64,000 bases of DNA from Bradyrhizobium sp. ORS 285 (GCF_900176205.1 NZ_LT859959.1:4609001-4673000), one strand, 5' to 3'; shown: positions 20,194 to 29,146, numbered from the stretch's first letter. Numbers and translations: made by a program. Notes: a model not told the origin generated them from the sequence alone.

Positions 20194-20276
20194 GGCGCGG
20201 CTGCGGAGATTGGGGCGGCGCGATGTCCCTGCGATGCGAAAGACAGCCACTCAGCAAGCGGCTTGCACAGCTGCCC

Positions 20277-20484
20277 ACCCTTCCCTGGAGGGGGAGGGTC
20301 GACGCGCGCAGAGCGCGCGGCGGGGTGGGGTGAGCCCAGCAATCGGTCGTCATCGCGTCGACTAATCGTAACGACAAGCGTCTCCGCTCCGGCGAAAATC
20401 AGCACCGCAAACGCGGATGGTCTGTCACCCCACCCCGGCTCGCATGCGCGCATGCGAGCCGACCCTCCCCCTCCAGGGGAGGGT
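20277..20484. repeat. inverted-repeat element between imuB and dnaE2
   Basis: Left arm ACCCTTCCCTGGAGGGGGAG continuing to 20301 and right arm at 20460-20484 (CGACCCTCCCCCTCCAGGGG...) are reverse complements with a single mismatch over 25 bp. A second pair of arms, GGGGTGGGGTGA near 20322 and TCACCCCACCCC near 20425, lies inside. It fills most of the 325 bp between imuB and dnaE2 and could fold in the transcript, attenuating or separating dnaE2 expression. Confidence 0.82.
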
Positions 20485-20518
20485 GAGCAGCGCGCTTGCC
20501 GTGCGATCGCCCTGCCTC

Positions 20519-22108
20519 TCATGCGAATAGTCCGTGCATGTACCAGAGGGGCTGAACCGGCGGGCCGTTCTCCGGCTGCTCCAATTCACGGTCGTACAGG
20601 CCATCGCGGTAGAGCCAGAAGCGCAGGCCGTGTTCGTCTTCGACACGGAAATAGTCGCGCGTCAGGCCCTGGCCGTCGGGGCGCCACCATTCCATGGCGA
20701 TGCGCTCGGGGCCCTCGGCGCGCACCACCGCATGCGCGGCGCGGCGCCAGACGAAGCGCGCGGGCGGGCCGTCGGGGATGCCGGCGATGACCTGGATGGC
20801 CTCGGGGCGTGCGAACAGACGCAAGGGGCGCAGCGGCGGCTCGCCGTCGTGGCGTTCGGGCCAGTTGGCGGTGCTTGTGGCCGCGAGATTGTGCTGCGCC
20901 GGCAATGGCAGCGCCGCGCGTTCGGGGAGATGGGTATCGACCGGCAGGTGCACAACGACACGCTTCCCACCGATGCGCGCGGCGATGCGGTCGATCAAGG
21001 CCGACAGTTCGTCATTGTCGTGGACATGGGCGTCGAGATCGCGCTGCTGCTGCACCACGATCTCGCTGCGGCCGGCGGCGAGGCGGATCATGTCGAATCC
21101 GAAGCCGGGATCGAGCGGGTCGTTCAGCGCTTCCAGCCGCTCGCGGAAAAGCCGGTCGATGACGGCGGCGTCCGTCACAGGCTGGCCGGTGTCGACCGCG
21201 ATGACGCGCACCAGCCCGTCGGTGCGGAAGAAGCAGGCCTCCAGCCGCCGCGCGCCCTTGCCCTGCTGGGCCATCGCCGCCACCAGCATCGTGGCGAGAC
21301 TGGAGAGGCTCGCCGCGATCACCGTGTCGGTCGCCACCGGCTCGGCGAAGCGCTTGTCGACGATGTAGTCCGGCGGCACTTTGCGCGGACTGATCGGCGC
21401 ATCGGCTTCGCCCAGCGCCTGGGCCAGCACGCGGGTGAAGGCGGCGCCGAAGCGGGCGGTGATCTCGTTGCGACCGCGCGAGGCGACGTCGCCGATGGTC
21501 TTGAGGCCGGCGCGGCGCAGGCCGAGCGTGATCGCGTCGCTGCCGCCGAGCGCAGCCACCGGCAGCGACGCGACCGCCGCCGCCTCTTCGCCATCCGGCA
21601 CGATGCGGCCGTGAACCTGCCGGTTCAGCGTGCGCGCGCACACCGCGTTGGAAGCGATCGCCGCCGACACAGTGAGGCCGTGCGCGGTCAGCGCATCGCA
21701 CACCGACTGCATCAGCTTCGCCTCGCCGCCGAACAGATGCACGCAGCCGGTGATGTCGAGCGACAGCCCCTGCGGTGGATCGAGCGCCACCAGCGGCGTG
21801 AAGCGGTCGCACCAGTCGGCGATGCTCTCCAGCAGCTTGGCATCGGCGGCGAGATCGGCCTCATGCGCGACGAGATCGGGACAGACCGCGCGGGCATTCG
21901 CCAAGGGCTGGCCGAGCGATACGCCGTGACGCGCGGCCGCCTCGTCGAGCGAATGGATCAGCAGCGCATTGGCGTCCTTGATGACGACGACCTGCGGCTT
22001 GCCTTGCTCAAGCGGATCGGCGCTGCGGCTCCGCTTGATGCGCTCGATGGGCAGGCGCGGCAGCCACAGGCTGAGGATCCGCCGCCGGTTCGCTGAAACG
22101 GCACGCAT
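20519..22108 (-). CDS. imuB: ImuB, inactive Y-family polymerase-like mutasome hub
   Basis: 529 residues from the ATG at 22108 (MRAVSANRRRILSLWLPRLPIERIKR). ILSLWLPRLP is the usual ImuB opening, and the catalytic acidic residues of true Y-family polymerases are not kept there. The middle has the helix-hairpin-helix segment LGLRRAGLKTIGDVASRGRNEITARFG. The C-terminal third holds the tail that links ImuB to the sliding clamp and to DnaE2 in the known system. Its first 101 bp overlap the end of imuA, so the pair is translationally coupled. SOS induction is expected from the LexA box upstream of imuA. Confidence 0.9.
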   Translation of the reverse strand: MRAVSANRRRILSLWLPRLPIERIKRSRSADPLEQGKPQVVVIKDANALLIHSLDEAAARHGVSLGQPLANARAVCPDLVAHEADLAADAKLLESIADWCDRFTPLVALDPPQGLSLDITGCVHLFGGEAKLMQSVCDALTAHGLTVSAAIASNAVCARTLNRQVHGRIVPDGEEAAAVASLPVAALGGSDAITLGLRRAGLKTIGDVASRGRNEITARFGAAFTRVLAQALGEADAPISPRKVPPDYIVDKRFAEPVATDTVIAASLSSLATMLVAAMAQQGKGARRLEACFFRTDGLVRVIAVDTGQPVTDAAVIDRLFRERLEALNDPLDPGFGFDMIRLAAGRSEIVVQQQRDLDAHVHDNDELSALIDRIAARIGGKRVVVHLPVDTHLPERAALPLPAQHNLAATSTANWPERHDGEPPLRPLRLFARPEAIQVIAGIPDGPPARFVWRRAAHAVVRAEGPERIAMEWWRPDGQGLTRDYFRVEDEHGLRFWLYRDGLYDRELEQPENGPPVQPLWYMHGLFA

Positions 22109-22796
22109 CGGGCATCCACTCCATGATCCATTGTCCGGTCTGGCCGTGACGGTTGCGAATGAGCTCGGCATCGAGGCGCGGTGCGCCCCACGCCATCCAT
22201 GGCGCCACCACAGGCGACGGCGCGGTGCGCACCATCCAGCGCGTCTCCGCGGTCGAGGGCTCCGGCGTCGCGGCGACGCGCAACAGCAGCGCGGTCACGC
22301 CGGACTCCTGCGCCGCCAGGGTCAGCTTGCGGCTGGCGACGAGATCGAGCTTTGGCGTCTCGCCCCACACCTCCAGCATCACACCGCCCAGCGCATCGCA
22401 GGCGAGCGCATCGGCGGCGGTGCGCAAAGCGTGATCCAGATCGGGCGCGCGCACGACCACGAGGCGGCGCGGATCGAGGCCGAGCTCGGCGAGCCCGCTC
22501 ATCGACAGCGCGCCGGCCTCGCGTTCGGCAAAGTCCTGCCGGATCCAGATCAGCGGCCGGCGCGCGGCGACACGCGCCGCCAGGCCGCACACGAAACCGG
22601 TCGCGGCCGCCGCCTGGCGGCCGCCTTCCGCGAACACCTCGTGCAGCGCGCCGGTGGCGAGCCCGCCCTGCAGCACCGCGTCCGCCTCGTCATGGCCGAG
22701 CGCGACTCGGCGCAGATCATGCGCGCCATCGGCCGCTTCGAGACGGGCAATGCGGCCGCGCAGACGCGCGAGCGTATCCATGCGTGCGCCGGTCAT
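22008..22796 (-). CDS. imuA: ImuA, SOS mutasome accessory protein (RecA/SulA-like)
   Basis: 262 residues from the ATG at 22796; an in-frame ATG at 22781 is an alternative. It has a RecA-like ATPase-derived core without a canonical Walker A: ALHEVFAEGG near the N terminus, then PLIWIRQDFAEREAGALSMSGLAELGLDP, which is typical of ImuA. ImuA binds ImuB and RecA and is needed for DnaE2-dependent mutagenesis. First gene of the leftward imuA-imuB(-dnaE2) operon. A GTTC-N7-GTTC LexA box lies 84 bp upstream, in the 183 bp divergent gap shared with the radical SAM gene. Confidence 0.9.
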   Translation of the reverse strand: MTGARMDTLARLRGRIARLEAADGAHDLRRVALGHDEADAVLQGGLATGALHEVFAEGGRQAAAATGFVCGLAARVAARRPLIWIRQDFAEREAGALSMSGLAELGLDPRRLVVVRAPDLDHALRTAADALACDALGGVMLEVWGETPKLDLVASRKLTLAAQESGVTALLLRVAATPEPSTAETRWMVRTAPSPVVAPWMAWGAPRLDAELIRNRHGQTGQWIMEWMPDACRFSEPAADPQPVAAAPAHRAHQAEPQRRSA

Positions 22797-22879
22797 CCGT
22801 CGCCGCTCCTTTCATCCATCGTGCGGGTGCTGCCGTTCTCTTTGTGAACGCAGGCAATGAACCCGCGACGATCTCCTTT

Positions 22880-22894
22880 GTTCATGATACGTTC
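22880..22894. promoter_or_regulatory. LexA (SOS) box GTTC-N7-GTTC
   Basis: GTTCATGATACGTTC: two GTTC direct repeats separated by seven bases, the alphaproteobacterial LexA operator. It is embedded in the only AT-rich patch of the 183 bp between imuA (minus) and the radical SAM gene (plus), followed by TAATATAAAG, which could serve as a -10 region. It is well placed to control both directions. Confidence 0.88.
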
Positions 22895-22979
22895 TAATAT
22901 AAAGCTAACGCGTCAAAGAGAGTCAATCGGGATTGACCCGGTCCGGATTCAACGAGTGGAATCAAAGGGATTCAAAAGC

Positions 22980-24218
22980 ATGGAGCTGCTGCGCAAACTG
23001 GAGATCCTGGCCGATGCCGCCAAGTACGACGCGTCCTGCGCCTCCAGCGGTACGGAGATGCGGGATTCCCGTGACGGCAAGGGCCTCGGCTCGACGTCGC
23101 CGGGCATGGGCATCTGCCACTCCTATGCGCCGGACGGACGCTGCATCTCGCTGCTCAAGATTTTGCTCACCAACGCCTGCAACTTCGACTGCCTGTATTG
23201 CGTCAACCGCGCCTCCTCCAACGTGCCGCGCGCGCGATTCATGGTCGACGAGGTGGTGAAGCTCACGATCGACTTCTATCGCCGCAACTACATCGAGGGA
23301 CTGTTTCTGTCGTCGGGCATCATCCGCAGCCCGGACTACACGATGGAGCAGGTCGTCAGCGTCGCGCGCAAATTGCGCGAGGAGCATCGCTTCCGCGGCT
23401 ACATCCATCTGAAGACGATTCCGGAAGCCGACGAGGCGCTGATCGCGGAGGCCGGCAAATATGCCGACCGGCTCAGCATCAACATCGAGACGCCGCTCGA
23501 GGACAGCCTCACCAAGCTGGCGCCGGAGAAGGACCAGCGCGCGATCCGCCGCACCATGGGGCGCCTGCGGCTCAAGCTCGACGAGACGGCGGAGGCGAAG
23601 AAGACGGTGCGCCGCGCCAGGCCGCCGCGGTTCGCGCCGGCCGGCCAGAGCACGCAGATGATCGTCGGCGCCGATGCCGCCAACGACCGCACGATCCTGT
23701 CGACCTCCGCCAATCTCTACGGCGCCTACAAGCTCAAGCGGGTCTATTACTCGGCTTTCAGCCCGATTCCTGACGCGAGCCGCGCGCTGCCGCTGCAGGC
23801 CCCGCCGCTCGTGCGCGAGCACCGGCTGTATCAGGCCGACTGGCTGATGCGGTTCTACGGCTTCGATGCGGAGGAGATCGTCGAGGAGAACGAAGGCATG
23901 CTGCCGCTCGACATCGACCCCAAGCTCGCCTGGGCACTGCGCCACCGCGACCGCTTCCCGCTCGACATCAACAAAGCCAGCCGCGAGGAACTGCTGCGCG
24001 TGCCCGGCTTCGGCGCCCGCACCGTGCAGCGCATCCTCGCCACCCGACGCACCACGACGATCCGCTTCGCGGATCTGGCCCAGCTCAATGTGATCCGGAA
24101 CAAGGCGCTGCCGTTCATCGTTTTGTCAGACCACCGGCCGTCGCCGTCTTTGCTGGACGGCGCCAGCCTCAGGGCCCGGCTGCGGCCGAAACCGCAGCAG
24201 CTGGGATTTGGATTCTAG
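22980..24218 (+). CDS. putative DNA modification/repair radical SAM protein (UdgX-linked family)
   Basis: 412 residues from the ATG at 22980 (MELLRKLEILADAAKYDASC). The radical SAM cluster motif CNFDCLYC has C67, C71 and C74. The C-terminal tail carries a helix-hairpin-helix DNA-binding motif (LDINKASREELLRVPGFGARTV). This is the radical SAM family consistently encoded beside a DUF4130/uracil-DNA glycosylase-type protein, as here (next gene, 105 bp on). The reaction is not established to my knowledge; association with DNA is inferred from HhH and partner. It is divergent from imuA across a LexA box, so SOS control is likely. A palindromic repeat separates it from udgX. Confidence 0.85.
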   Translation: MELLRKLEILADAAKYDASCASSGTEMRDSRDGKGLGSTSPGMGICHSYAPDGRCISLLKILLTNACNFDCLYCVNRASSNVPRARFMVDEVVKLTIDFYRRNYIEGLFLSSGIIRSPDYTMEQVVSVARKLREEHRFRGYIHLKTIPEADEALIAEAGKYADRLSINIETPLEDSLTKLAPEKDQRAIRRTMGRLRLKLDETAEAKKTVRRARPPRFAPAGQSTQMIVGADAANDRTILSTSANLYGAYKLKRVYYSAFSPIPDASRALPLQAPPLVREHRLYQADWLMRFYGFDAEEIVEENEGMLPLDIDPKLAWALRHRDRFPLDINKASREELLRVPGFGARTVQRILATRRTTTIRFADLAQLNVIRNKALPFIVLSDHRPSPSLLDGASLRARLRPKPQQLGFGF

Positions 24219-24224
24219 CCACGT

Positions 24225-24312
24225 CGTCATTGCGAGGGGCGAAGCCCCGAAGCAATCCAGGGGCGACACGACGACTCTGGATTGCTTCGTCGCTGCGCTC
24301 CTCGCAATGACG
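24225..24312. repeat. 88 bp palindromic repeat between the radical SAM and udgX genes
   Basis: Outer arms CGTCATTGCGAG (24225-24236) and CTCGCAATGACG (24301-24312) are perfect reverse complements. Inner arms CGAAGCAATCCAG (24248-24260) and CTGGATTGCTTCG (24277-24289) are perfect over 13 bp. The motif is the CGTCATTGCGAGG-type repeat common in rhizobial genomes. It ends 12 bp before the udgX start codon, just ahead of the ribosome-binding site, so it could affect translation. Confidence 0.88.
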
Positions 24313-24323
24313 TGAGGAGACAA

Positions 24324-25808
24324 ATGCACGTCGTAACCCTCGACAGCGACACCGATTTCGACGGCTGGCGCAAGGCGGCGCGGGCGCTGGCGATGAACGA
24401 TGTCAGGGCCGCCGATGTGAGCTGGCGGGTGAAGGGCGCCGCGGCTGATCTGTTCGACGATCAGTCGGAGACACGGCTGCCCGACGTCCCCAAGGGCGCC
24501 TTCTCCGTGCCCACGAGCTTCATGGAGCTGGCCGAGAGCGCGATCCTGCACAGCGATCCCAACCGCTTCGCCCTGCTCTACCGGCTGCTGTGGCGTCTGC
24601 GCACCAACCACGACCTGATGGACATTGCGACCGATCCCGATGTCGCGCAGGCCAATGCGCTGGCCCGCGCCGTCCGCCGCGACGTCCACAAGATGCACGC
24701 CTTCGTTCGCTTCCGCGAGGTCGGTAGGGAGCGCGAGGCGCGCTACGTCGCCTGGTTCGAGCCCGAGCATCACATCGTCGAGCGCGCCGCTCCCTTCTTC
24801 GCCCGCCGCTTCGCCGACATGCCCTGGTCGATCCTGACGCCGGAGCTCTGCGCCCATTGGGACGGCAGCCGCGTGTCGTTCACGCCCGGTGTGAGCAAGG
24901 CTGAAGCGCCGACTGAAGACCGGCTCGAAGAGGTGTGGCTGCGCTATTACGCCAGCATTTTCAATCCGGCACGGCTGAAAGTGAAGGCGATGGAGAAGGA
25001 GATGCCAAAGAAATATTGGCAGAACCTGCCCGAGGCGAAGCTGATCCAGCCGCTGATCGCGGAAGCCAGCCGGCGCACATCGGTGATGATCGCCGATGAA
25101 GGCACCGAACCGCACAAGCCGCAGAAACGCGTCGAGGAGACCGCGATGACCCGCAAGCCGAAGGCCCACGCGCCTGCCGCTGCTCACACCTCACGTGATG
25201 TCGAGGCGACCGATCTTCAGACCTTGCGTGAAGAGGCCGCCGCCTGCCGCGCCTGCCCGCTGTGGAAGGACGCCACCCAGACAGTCTTTGGCGAAGGCCC
25301 GGAGCATGCGCCCCTGATGCTGGTCGGCGAGCAGCCCGGCGACAAGGAGGACCTCGCCGGCCACCCCTTCGTCGGCCCGGCCGGCCAGATGCTCGACCGC
25401 GCGTTGGACGAGGCCGGCATCGACCGGACCAAGGTCTACGTCACCAACGCGGTGAAGCACTTCAAGTTCGTGCCGCGCGGCAAGATCAGGCTGCACCAGA
25501 AGCCGGCGACGCCGGAGATCAAGGCCTGCCGGCAATGGTACGAGCGCGAGCTCGCCGCCGTCCGGCCTGCTCTGGTGGTGGCGATGGGCGCAACCGCCGC
25601 GCAGGCGGTGTTCGGCAAGATCACCCAGGTCACCAAGAACCGCGGCCACATCGTCGACCTGCCCGAGGGGTCCAAGGCGATGATCACCGTGCACCCGTCC
25701 TATCTGCTCCGCCTGCCCGATGCCGACGCCAAGGCGCGGGAATATGAGCTGTTCGTGAAAGATCTGAAGATCGCCGCCGCCGCTCTCAAGCGCGCGCACG
25801 CGGCCTGA
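24324..25808 (+). CDS. DUF4130 domain fused to UdgX-family uracil-DNA-binding/glycosylase domain
   Basis: 494 residues from the ATG at 24324, preceded by GAGGAG. About 1-255 is the DUF4130 (SAM-linked) domain (HVVTLDSDTDFDGWRKAAR ... PWSILTPELCAHWDG); about 290-490 is a family-4-like uracil-DNA glycosylase domain. There CRACPLW opens the iron-sulfur site, GEQPGDKEDLAGHPFVGPAG (335 onward) is the active-site motif, and HPSYLLRLPD begins at 457. The loop RGKIRLHQKP with H391 corresponds to the UdgX loop whose histidine links covalently to the excised uracil site. UdgX thus acts as a suicide-type binder. Partner of the upstream radical SAM protein. A joined DUF4130-UdgX frame is a known arrangement in proteobacteria. 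Confidence 0.88.
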   Translation: MHVVTLDSDTDFDGWRKAARALAMNDVRAADVSWRVKGAAADLFDDQSETRLPDVPKGAFSVPTSFMELAESAILHSDPNRFALLYRLLWRLRTNHDLMDIATDPDVAQANALARAVRRDVHKMHAFVRFREVGREREARYVAWFEPEHHIVERAAPFFARRFADMPWSILTPELCAHWDGSRVSFTPGVSKAEAPTEDRLEEVWLRYYASIFNPARLKVKAMEKEMPKKYWQNLPEAKLIQPLIAEASRRTSVMIADEGTEPHKPQKRVEETAMTRKPKAHAPAAAHTSRDVEATDLQTLREEAAACRACPLWKDATQTVFGEGPEHAPLMLVGEQPGDKEDLAGHPFVGPAGQMLDRALDEAGIDRTKVYVTNAVKHFKFVPRGKIRLHQKPATPEIKACRQWYERELAAVRPALVVAMGATAAQAVFGKITQVTKNRGHIVDLPEGSKAMITVHPSYLLRLPDADAKAREYELFVKDLKIAAAALKRAHAA

Positions 25809-25814
25809 CACTGC

Positions 25815-25852
25815 GGCGAAAAACGCAAATGGCCGGGTCGGGCCCGGCCATT
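25815..25852 (-). terminator. intrinsic terminator between convergent udgX and M20 genes
   Basis: AATGGCCGGG (25828-25837) and CCCGGCCATT (25843-25852) form a perfect 10 bp stem with a 5-base loop. On the minus strand it is followed by TTTGCGTTTTTCG, a fair U tract, so it mainly serves the leftward M20 transcript; on the plus strand only a short TTCG follows. Confidence 0.6.
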
Positions 25853-25877
25853 CGAGGAGAGCGTTACTGGCCGAAGC

Positions 25878-27047
25878 TCACGCCGCCAGCGTGTTCTCCA
25901 CCACCTTGATGAAGAACGAGGTGCCGTAGACGATCGCCTCGTCGTTGAAGTTGTAGGCGGGGTGATGCAGGCCGGCCGAGTCGCCATTGCCAACGAAGAT
26001 GAAGGCGCCGGGACGGGCTTCGAGCATGTAGGCAAAGTCCTCGCCGCCCATCATCGGCGGCATCTCGTGGACGTTGGCGTCGCCCGCGACCTCCTTGGCG
26101 GCACGGATCGCGATCTCGGTCTGCTCGGCGTGATTGACCACGACGGGATAGCCGCGGGTGTAGGCCAGGTCGATCTTGGCGCCGGTCATCTGGGCGACGC
26201 CGGACACGACCTCGCGCACGCGCTTCTCCATCAGCTCGCGGACCTTCGGCGTCAGCGTGCGCACGGTGCCGCGCAGCACCGCGCTCTGCGGGATCACGTT
26301 GCGGGCATTGCCGGCGTGGAACTCGCAGATCGACAGCACCGCCGCCTCCAGCGGATCGACGTTGCGCGCCACGACCTGCTGCAAGGCCGTGACGAGCTGG
26401 GCGCCGACCATCAGCGAGTCGATGCAGTTGTGCGGCTTGGCGGCATGGCCACCATGGCCCTCGATCGTGATGTCGACCGAGTCGGTCGAGGCCATCAGCG
26501 GCCCCTGGCGGATCGCGAAGGCGCCGACCGGCAGGCCCGGGCCGTTGTGCATGCCGTACACCTGGTCGATCTTGAAGCGGTCGATCAGGCCGTCCTTGAT
26601 CATCGCGTCGGCGCCGCCGCCGCCCTCCTCGGCCGGCTGGAAGATCACGGCGACCTCGCCGGCGAAGTTGCGGGTCTCGGCGAGATAGCGCGCGGCGCCC
26701 AGCAGCATCGCGGTGTGGCCGTCATGGCCGCAGGCATGCATCATGCCCGGGGTCTTGGAGGCATAAGGCAGGCCGGTGATCTCCTCGATCGGCAGCGCAT
26801 CCATGTCGGCGCGCAGGCCGAGCACCTTCACGTCGCCATTGCCAGGCTTGCGGCCCTTGATGACGCCGACCACGCCGGTCTTGCCGAGACCCGTCACCAC
26901 CTCGTCGCAGCCGAACTCGCGCAGGCGATCGGCGACGAAGGCCGCGGTCCGGTGCACCTCGTAGAGCAGCTCGGGGTGCGAATGGATGTCACGCCTCCAG
27001 GCCTGGATATCGGGCTGCAGATCGGCGACGCGGTTGACGATGGGCAT
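25878..27047 (-). CDS. M20-family amidohydrolase (hippurate hydrolase/N-acyl-amino-acid deacylase type)
   Basis: 389 residues from the ATG at 27047 (MPIVNRVADLQPDIQAWRRD). Metal-binding motifs are in order: IHSHPELLYEV, GLRADMDALPIEE, MHACGHDGHTAMLLGAA, VIFQPAEEGGGGA and, near the end, PPMMGGEDFAYM. This is the HipO/IAA-amino-acid hydrolase branch of peptidase M20, a dinuclear-metal deacylase acting on N-acyl or N-aroyl amino acids in the cytoplasm. It stands alone, divergent from the GMC oxidoreductase gene across 188 bp. The exact acyl substrate cannot be read from sequence. Confidence 0.9.
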   Translation of the reverse strand: MPIVNRVADLQPDIQAWRRDIHSHPELLYEVHRTAAFVADRLREFGCDEVVTGLGKTGVVGVIKGRKPGNGDVKVLGLRADMDALPIEEITGLPYASKTPGMMHACGHDGHTAMLLGAARYLAETRNFAGEVAVIFQPAEEGGGGADAMIKDGLIDRFKIDQVYGMHNGPGLPVGAFAIRQGPLMASTDSVDITIEGHGGHAAKPHNCIDSLMVGAQLVTALQQVVARNVDPLEAAVLSICEFHAGNARNVIPQSAVLRGTVRTLTPKVRELMEKRVREVVSGVAQMTGAKIDLAYTRGYPVVVNHAEQTEIAIRAAKEVAGDANVHEMPPMMGGEDFAYMLEARPGAFIFVGNGDSAGLHHPAYNFNDEAIVYGTSFFIKVVENTLAA

Positions 27048-27235
27048 GGGGGACTCTCGTAGCTCCAGAAAGGGTCGTTGAGCCGTTCTAGCATGCAAAA
27101 GTCGCACCGCCCAAGATCTAGCCAGATCCGGGCTGCGGCTCGTTCATGGCTCGGTCAACCAGCCATGAACGAGGCGCTTGTCCCGAGCGCTGCCCGCTGA
27201 CTAAAAGCCTCCCAAAGATTGGGAAGGGAATGCCG

Positions 27236-28855
27236 ATGGGACGCCAGCTCGAGGGGGAATACGACTACATCGTGGTGGGCGCCGGCACCGCCGGCTGCAT
27301 CCTCGCCAACCGGCTGTCGGCCGATCCGAAGAACCGCGTGCTGATTCTCGAGGCCGGCGGCCGCGACAATTGGATCTGGTTCCATATTCCGGTCGGCTAC
27401 CTCTTCGCGATCGGCAATCCCCGCTCCGACTGGATGTTTCGCACCGAGGCCGAGCCGGGCCTCAACGGCCGTTCGCTGGCCTATCCCCGCGGCAAGGTGA
27501 TCGGCGGCTGCTCGGCGATCAACGCCATGATCTCGATGCGTGGCCAGGCGGCCGACTACGACCATTGGCGCCAGCTTGGCCTCTCCGGCTGGTCCTATTC
27601 CGACGTGCTACCGGTGTTCCGGCGGCTGGAGGACCATTTTCTCGGCGAGAGCGAGCACCATGGCGTGGGCGGCGGCTGGCGGATCGAGGCGCCGCGGCTG
27701 TCCTGGGCCGTGCTGGATGCCGTCGGCGACGCCGCCGAGCAGATGGGCATCCGCCGCATCCCGGATTTCAATACCGGCAACAATGAGGGCATCAGCTATT
27801 TCCACGTCAACCAGAAGCGCGGCCGGCGCTGGTCGTCGGCGCGCGGCTTCCTCAAGCCGGCGCTGAACCGGCAAAACCTCCGGCTGGAGACCAACGTCCA
27901 TGTCGATCGGCTGATCGTCGAGAACGGCCGCGCGGTCGGCGTCCGCTTCCAGCAGGACGGCGAGACCATCGAGGCGCGGACCAAGGGCGAGGTGATCCTC
28001 AGCGCCGGCTCGATCGGCTCAGTGCAGGTGCTGCAGCGCTCGGGCATCGGCCCGGCCGAGTGGCTCGGCGAGCTCGGCATCGATGTCACCATCGACAAGC
28101 CGGGCGTGGGACGCAATCTGCAGGATCATCTGCAACAGCGCGCGATCTACAAGGTTTCAGGCGTGAAGACGCTGAACGAGACCTACTACTCGCTGGTCAA
28201 GCGCGGCCTGATGGGTCTCGACTACGCGGTCCGCCGCCGCGGACCGCTGACCATGGCGCCGTCGCAGCTCGGCATCTTCACGCGCTCGGATCCAAGGCGC
28301 GATCGCGCCAACATCCAGTTTCACGTGCAGCCGCTGTCGCTCGACAAGTTCGGCGATCCGCTGCATCGCTTCCCCGCGATTACGGTGAGCGCCTGCAACC
28401 TGCGCCCGACCTCGCGCGGCACGGTGCGGATTCGCTCAGCGAAGATCGACGAGGCGCCGTCGATCGCGCCGAACTATCTGGCGACCGAGGACGACCGCCA
28501 GGTAGCCGCCGACGCCATCCGCGTCACGCGGCGGCTGATGAAGCAAAGTGCGTTGGCAGCCTACAGGCCGGAGGAATATCTCCCCGGCCCTGCGGTCGGC
28601 GACGATGACGCGGCGCTGGCCAAGGCGGCCGGCGACATCGGCACCACGATCTTCCACCCGGTCGGCACGGCGAAGATGGGCACGGCTGATGATCGGATGG
28701 CGGTGGTCGACGAACGGCTGCGCTTCCGCGGCCTCGCGGGCCTGCGCATCGCCGACGCCTCGATCATGCCGACGATCACCTCGGGCAATACCAACACGCC
28801 GACGGCAATGATCGCGGAAAAGGCGGCGTCGATGATCCTGGAGGATGGACGGTGA
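27236..28855 (+). CDS. GMC-family FAD oxidoreductase (choline dehydrogenase-like)
   Basis: 539 residues from the ATG at 27236; GGGAAGGG at 27221-27228 is well placed for this ATG and too close to the one at 27230. The FAD-binding Rossmann motif is VVGAGTAGCILANRL near residue 15. The GMC signature 1 region is PRGKVIGGCSAINAMISMRG. Near the C terminus, HPVGTAKMG supplies the catalytic His and SGNTNTPTAMIAEKAA the paired Asn region. The family oxidises alcohols (choline, aliphatic or aromatic alcohols, sugars). No betaine aldehyde dehydrogenase or transporter gene lies beside it, so choline itself is not favoured. Confidence 0.9.
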   Translation: MGRQLEGEYDYIVVGAGTAGCILANRLSADPKNRVLILEAGGRDNWIWFHIPVGYLFAIGNPRSDWMFRTEAEPGLNGRSLAYPRGKVIGGCSAINAMISMRGQAADYDHWRQLGLSGWSYSDVLPVFRRLEDHFLGESEHHGVGGGWRIEAPRLSWAVLDAVGDAAEQMGIRRIPDFNTGNNEGISYFHVNQKRGRRWSSARGFLKPALNRQNLRLETNVHVDRLIVENGRAVGVRFQQDGETIEARTKGEVILSAGSIGSVQVLQRSGIGPAEWLGELGIDVTIDKPGVGRNLQDHLQQRAIYKVSGVKTLNETYYSLVKRGLMGLDYAVRRRGPLTMAPSQLGIFTRSDPRRDRANIQFHVQPLSLDKFGDPLHRFPAITVSACNLRPTSRGTVRIRSAKIDEAPSIAPNYLATEDDRQVAADAIRVTRRLMKQSALAAYRPEEYLPGPAVGDDDAALAKAAGDIGTTIFHPVGTAKMGTADDRMAVVDERLRFRGLAGLRIADASIMPTITSGNTNTPTAMIAEKAASMILEDGR

Positions 28856-29076
28856 GCAGCTCCATGCCGCCCGCCTGTAGCGAGCGGCATGACGCGAGAT
28901 CGAACTCCTGACGCTGCACGCGATGGGCTGTACGCTTACGCCGCGCGAACCGAGGGAAGTTCTATCGGCCCAAGCTGACACTTCTCTGACAACGCGCGGC
29001 GATAGGACGCGATGCCGGATAGCGGGAATAACGTCCGCACCGTCATCCGCCTGTCGTCACTTCATGCCGCGAAAAC
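28856..29076. other. short gap after the GMC gene
   Basis: About 220 bp with no gene and no clear hairpin terminator, leading into the REP pair G/H. Confidence 0.4.
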
Positions 29077-29120
29077 GTAGGGTGGGCAAAGCGACGCCGA
29101 AAGGCGGCGCGTGCCCACCG
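29077..29120 (+). repeat. REP repeat copy G
   Basis: Begins GTAGGGTGGGCAAAGCGACG and ends GTGCCCACCG, with the small palindrome CGCCGAAAGGCGGCG inside. Inverted pair with copy H. Confidence 0.86.
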
Positions 29121-29146
29121 TCTTGCGGCAGACTCCGCGGCAAGAT

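Noticed and set aside
22843..22858. GTTC-N7-GAAC as a second LexA box near imuA
   Set aside because: The alphaproteobacterial LexA box is a direct repeat; this one is an inverted arrangement and is better left unassigned.
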